From Bacteroidales bacterium (GTDB taxonomy: Bacteria; Bacteroidota; Bacteroidia; Bacteroidales; UBA932), in NCBI GenBank assembly GCA_004552115.1, contig SFPH01000076.1:1-5482 (forward strand): a stretch of 5,482 nt of DNA, in the 5' to 3' direction. The position numbers and the translations under genes are program-made. Position 1 is the first letter of the stretch, and the number at the start of each line of letters is the position of its first letter. Below, piece after piece: positions 4,947 to 5,482 of this stretch. The notes beneath the pieces are model-generated. The model saw only the letters and a program-made list of their open reading frames with translations. It ran no database searches and was not told the DNA's origin.

Positions 4947-5482
4947 TAATAAGACCTGCGGACAGGACGGCTTCGGTCAAGGAGTATTATTTCTCAAGGA
5001 AGCTGAAGGAAATCGACAGCATGAATGCCGAAAGGACGGCTTCGGGACTGCCGAAAGTAATCAATCTGGGAATCGGCGCACCGGACGGGATGCCTCCTGC
5101 TGAAGCGATTTCGGAACTCCGGACGCTAGCTGCTGAACCTGGCAATCACGCATATCAGAGCTATGTGGGGACACCCGCATTGCGCAAGGCGTTTTCTGAC
5201 TGGTATTCAAGATATTATGGAGTTACATTGTCCCCGGACGGAGAAATCCAGCCGCTTTTCGGCTCCAAGGAGGGCATTCTCCTCATCAGCCTCGCATTCA
5301 TCAACGAGGGTGACAAGGTCCTTGTTCCGGACCCGGGCTATCCTACCTACACCTCCGCATCCAGGCTCGTTGGAGCGGAAATCCTGACCTACGACCTGAA
5401 GGAGGACAACGGCTGGCATCCTGACTTCGAGGCCCTGGAAAGAATGGACCTCGAAGGGGTGAAGATAATGTGGACCAACTAT
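4943..5482 (+). CDS. Class I/II PLP-dependent aminotransferase, probably aromatic (5' part only)
   Basis: The first 180 residues are present; the frame is open to the window edge. The ATG at 4943 is preceded by a strong Shine-Dalgarno and overlaps the pheA stop by four bases. Family signs are VINLGIGAPDGMPP (39-52), the Tyr-containing HAYQSYVGTPALRKAF segment (69-84), the phosphate-loop region LFGSKEGIL (104-112), VLVPDPGYPTYTSA (125-138) and MWTNY at the edge, which in homologues begins the PNxPTG motif. The PLP-binding lysine lies beyond the window and cannot be checked. Position after pheA suggests it transaminates phenylpyruvate (and perhaps hydroxyphenylpyruvate) to Phe (and Tyr), using glutamate. 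Sequence alone cannot exclude aspartate or LL-diaminopimelate aminotransferase activity. In Bacteroides relatives, as I recall, this gene is followed by a DAHP synthase/chorismate mutase gene and tyrA, which would explain Tyr codons in the leader. Confidence 0.93.
   Translation, partial: MIIRPADRTASVKEYYFSRKLKEIDSMNAERTASGLPKVINLGIGAPDGMPPAEAISELRTLAAEPGNHAYQSYVGTPALRKAFSDWYSRYYGVTLSPDGEIQPLFGSKEGILLISLAFINEGDKVLVPDPGYPTYTSASRLVGAEILTYDLKEDNGWHPDFEALERMDLEGVKIMWTNY

Noticed and set aside
4964..5045. Thirteen-base direct repeat AGGACGGCTTCGG at 4964-4976 and 5033-5045.
   Set aside because: Both copies encode the same Arg-Thr-Ala-Ser in the aminotransferase with shared codon use; no further repeat structure surrounds them, so it is probably coincidence.

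Overview
The window looks like a chromosomal stretch of a Bacteroidota (Bacteroidales-type) genome. The evidence is a recognisable TAnnTTTG-type promoter, mostly absent Shine-Dalgarno sequences, and gene neighbourhoods and protein motifs (BadF-type kinase next to MurQ, a YfbK-like VWA lipoprotein, a monofunctional PheA followed by an aminotransferase) that I associate with this phylum. I cannot name the genus. All genes are on the + strand. I see no mobile element, CRISPR array, tRNA or rRNA.

Region 1 (1-2346) is a tightly packed run of four genes. It holds the 3' end of a BadF/BadG-type amino-sugar kinase, murQ (MurNAc-6-phosphate etherase), recR (recombination mediator) and mntP (Mn2+ exporter). 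The junctions are a one-base stop/start overlap, an 11-base overlap and a 3-base gap, so they are probably one transcript. The kinase and MurQ would act in sequence in peptidoglycan amino-sugar recycling: kinase to MurNAc-6-P, then etherase to GlcNAc-6-P plus D-lactate. RecR and MntP appear to be passengers with unrelated roles.

Region 2 (2347-3876) is a 63-base spacer with a small inverted repeat ending on the start codon, then a 488-residue predicted lipoprotein with an intact VWA MIDAS metal site and YfbK-type architecture, of unknown function.

Region 3 (3877-4100) looks like an ordinary intergenic gap but contains what appears to be a complete transcription attenuator. In order it has a Bacteroidota-type promoter, a 20-codon leader peptide with four Phe and four Tyr codons among 11 consecutive codons, a hairpin overlapping the end of the leader frame, a possible antiterminator arm, and a strong intrinsic terminator with seven T residues.

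Region 4 (4101-5482) is the regulated operon: pheA (prephenate dehydratase with ACT domain) and, overlapping it by four bases, a class I/II aminotransferase cut off by the window edge. Together they would convert prephenate to phenylpyruvate and transaminate it to phenylalanine. The Phe/Tyr-rich leader fits a ribosome-mediated attenuation switch that senses charged tRNA-Phe and tRNA-Tyr. This is the most interesting feature of the window.
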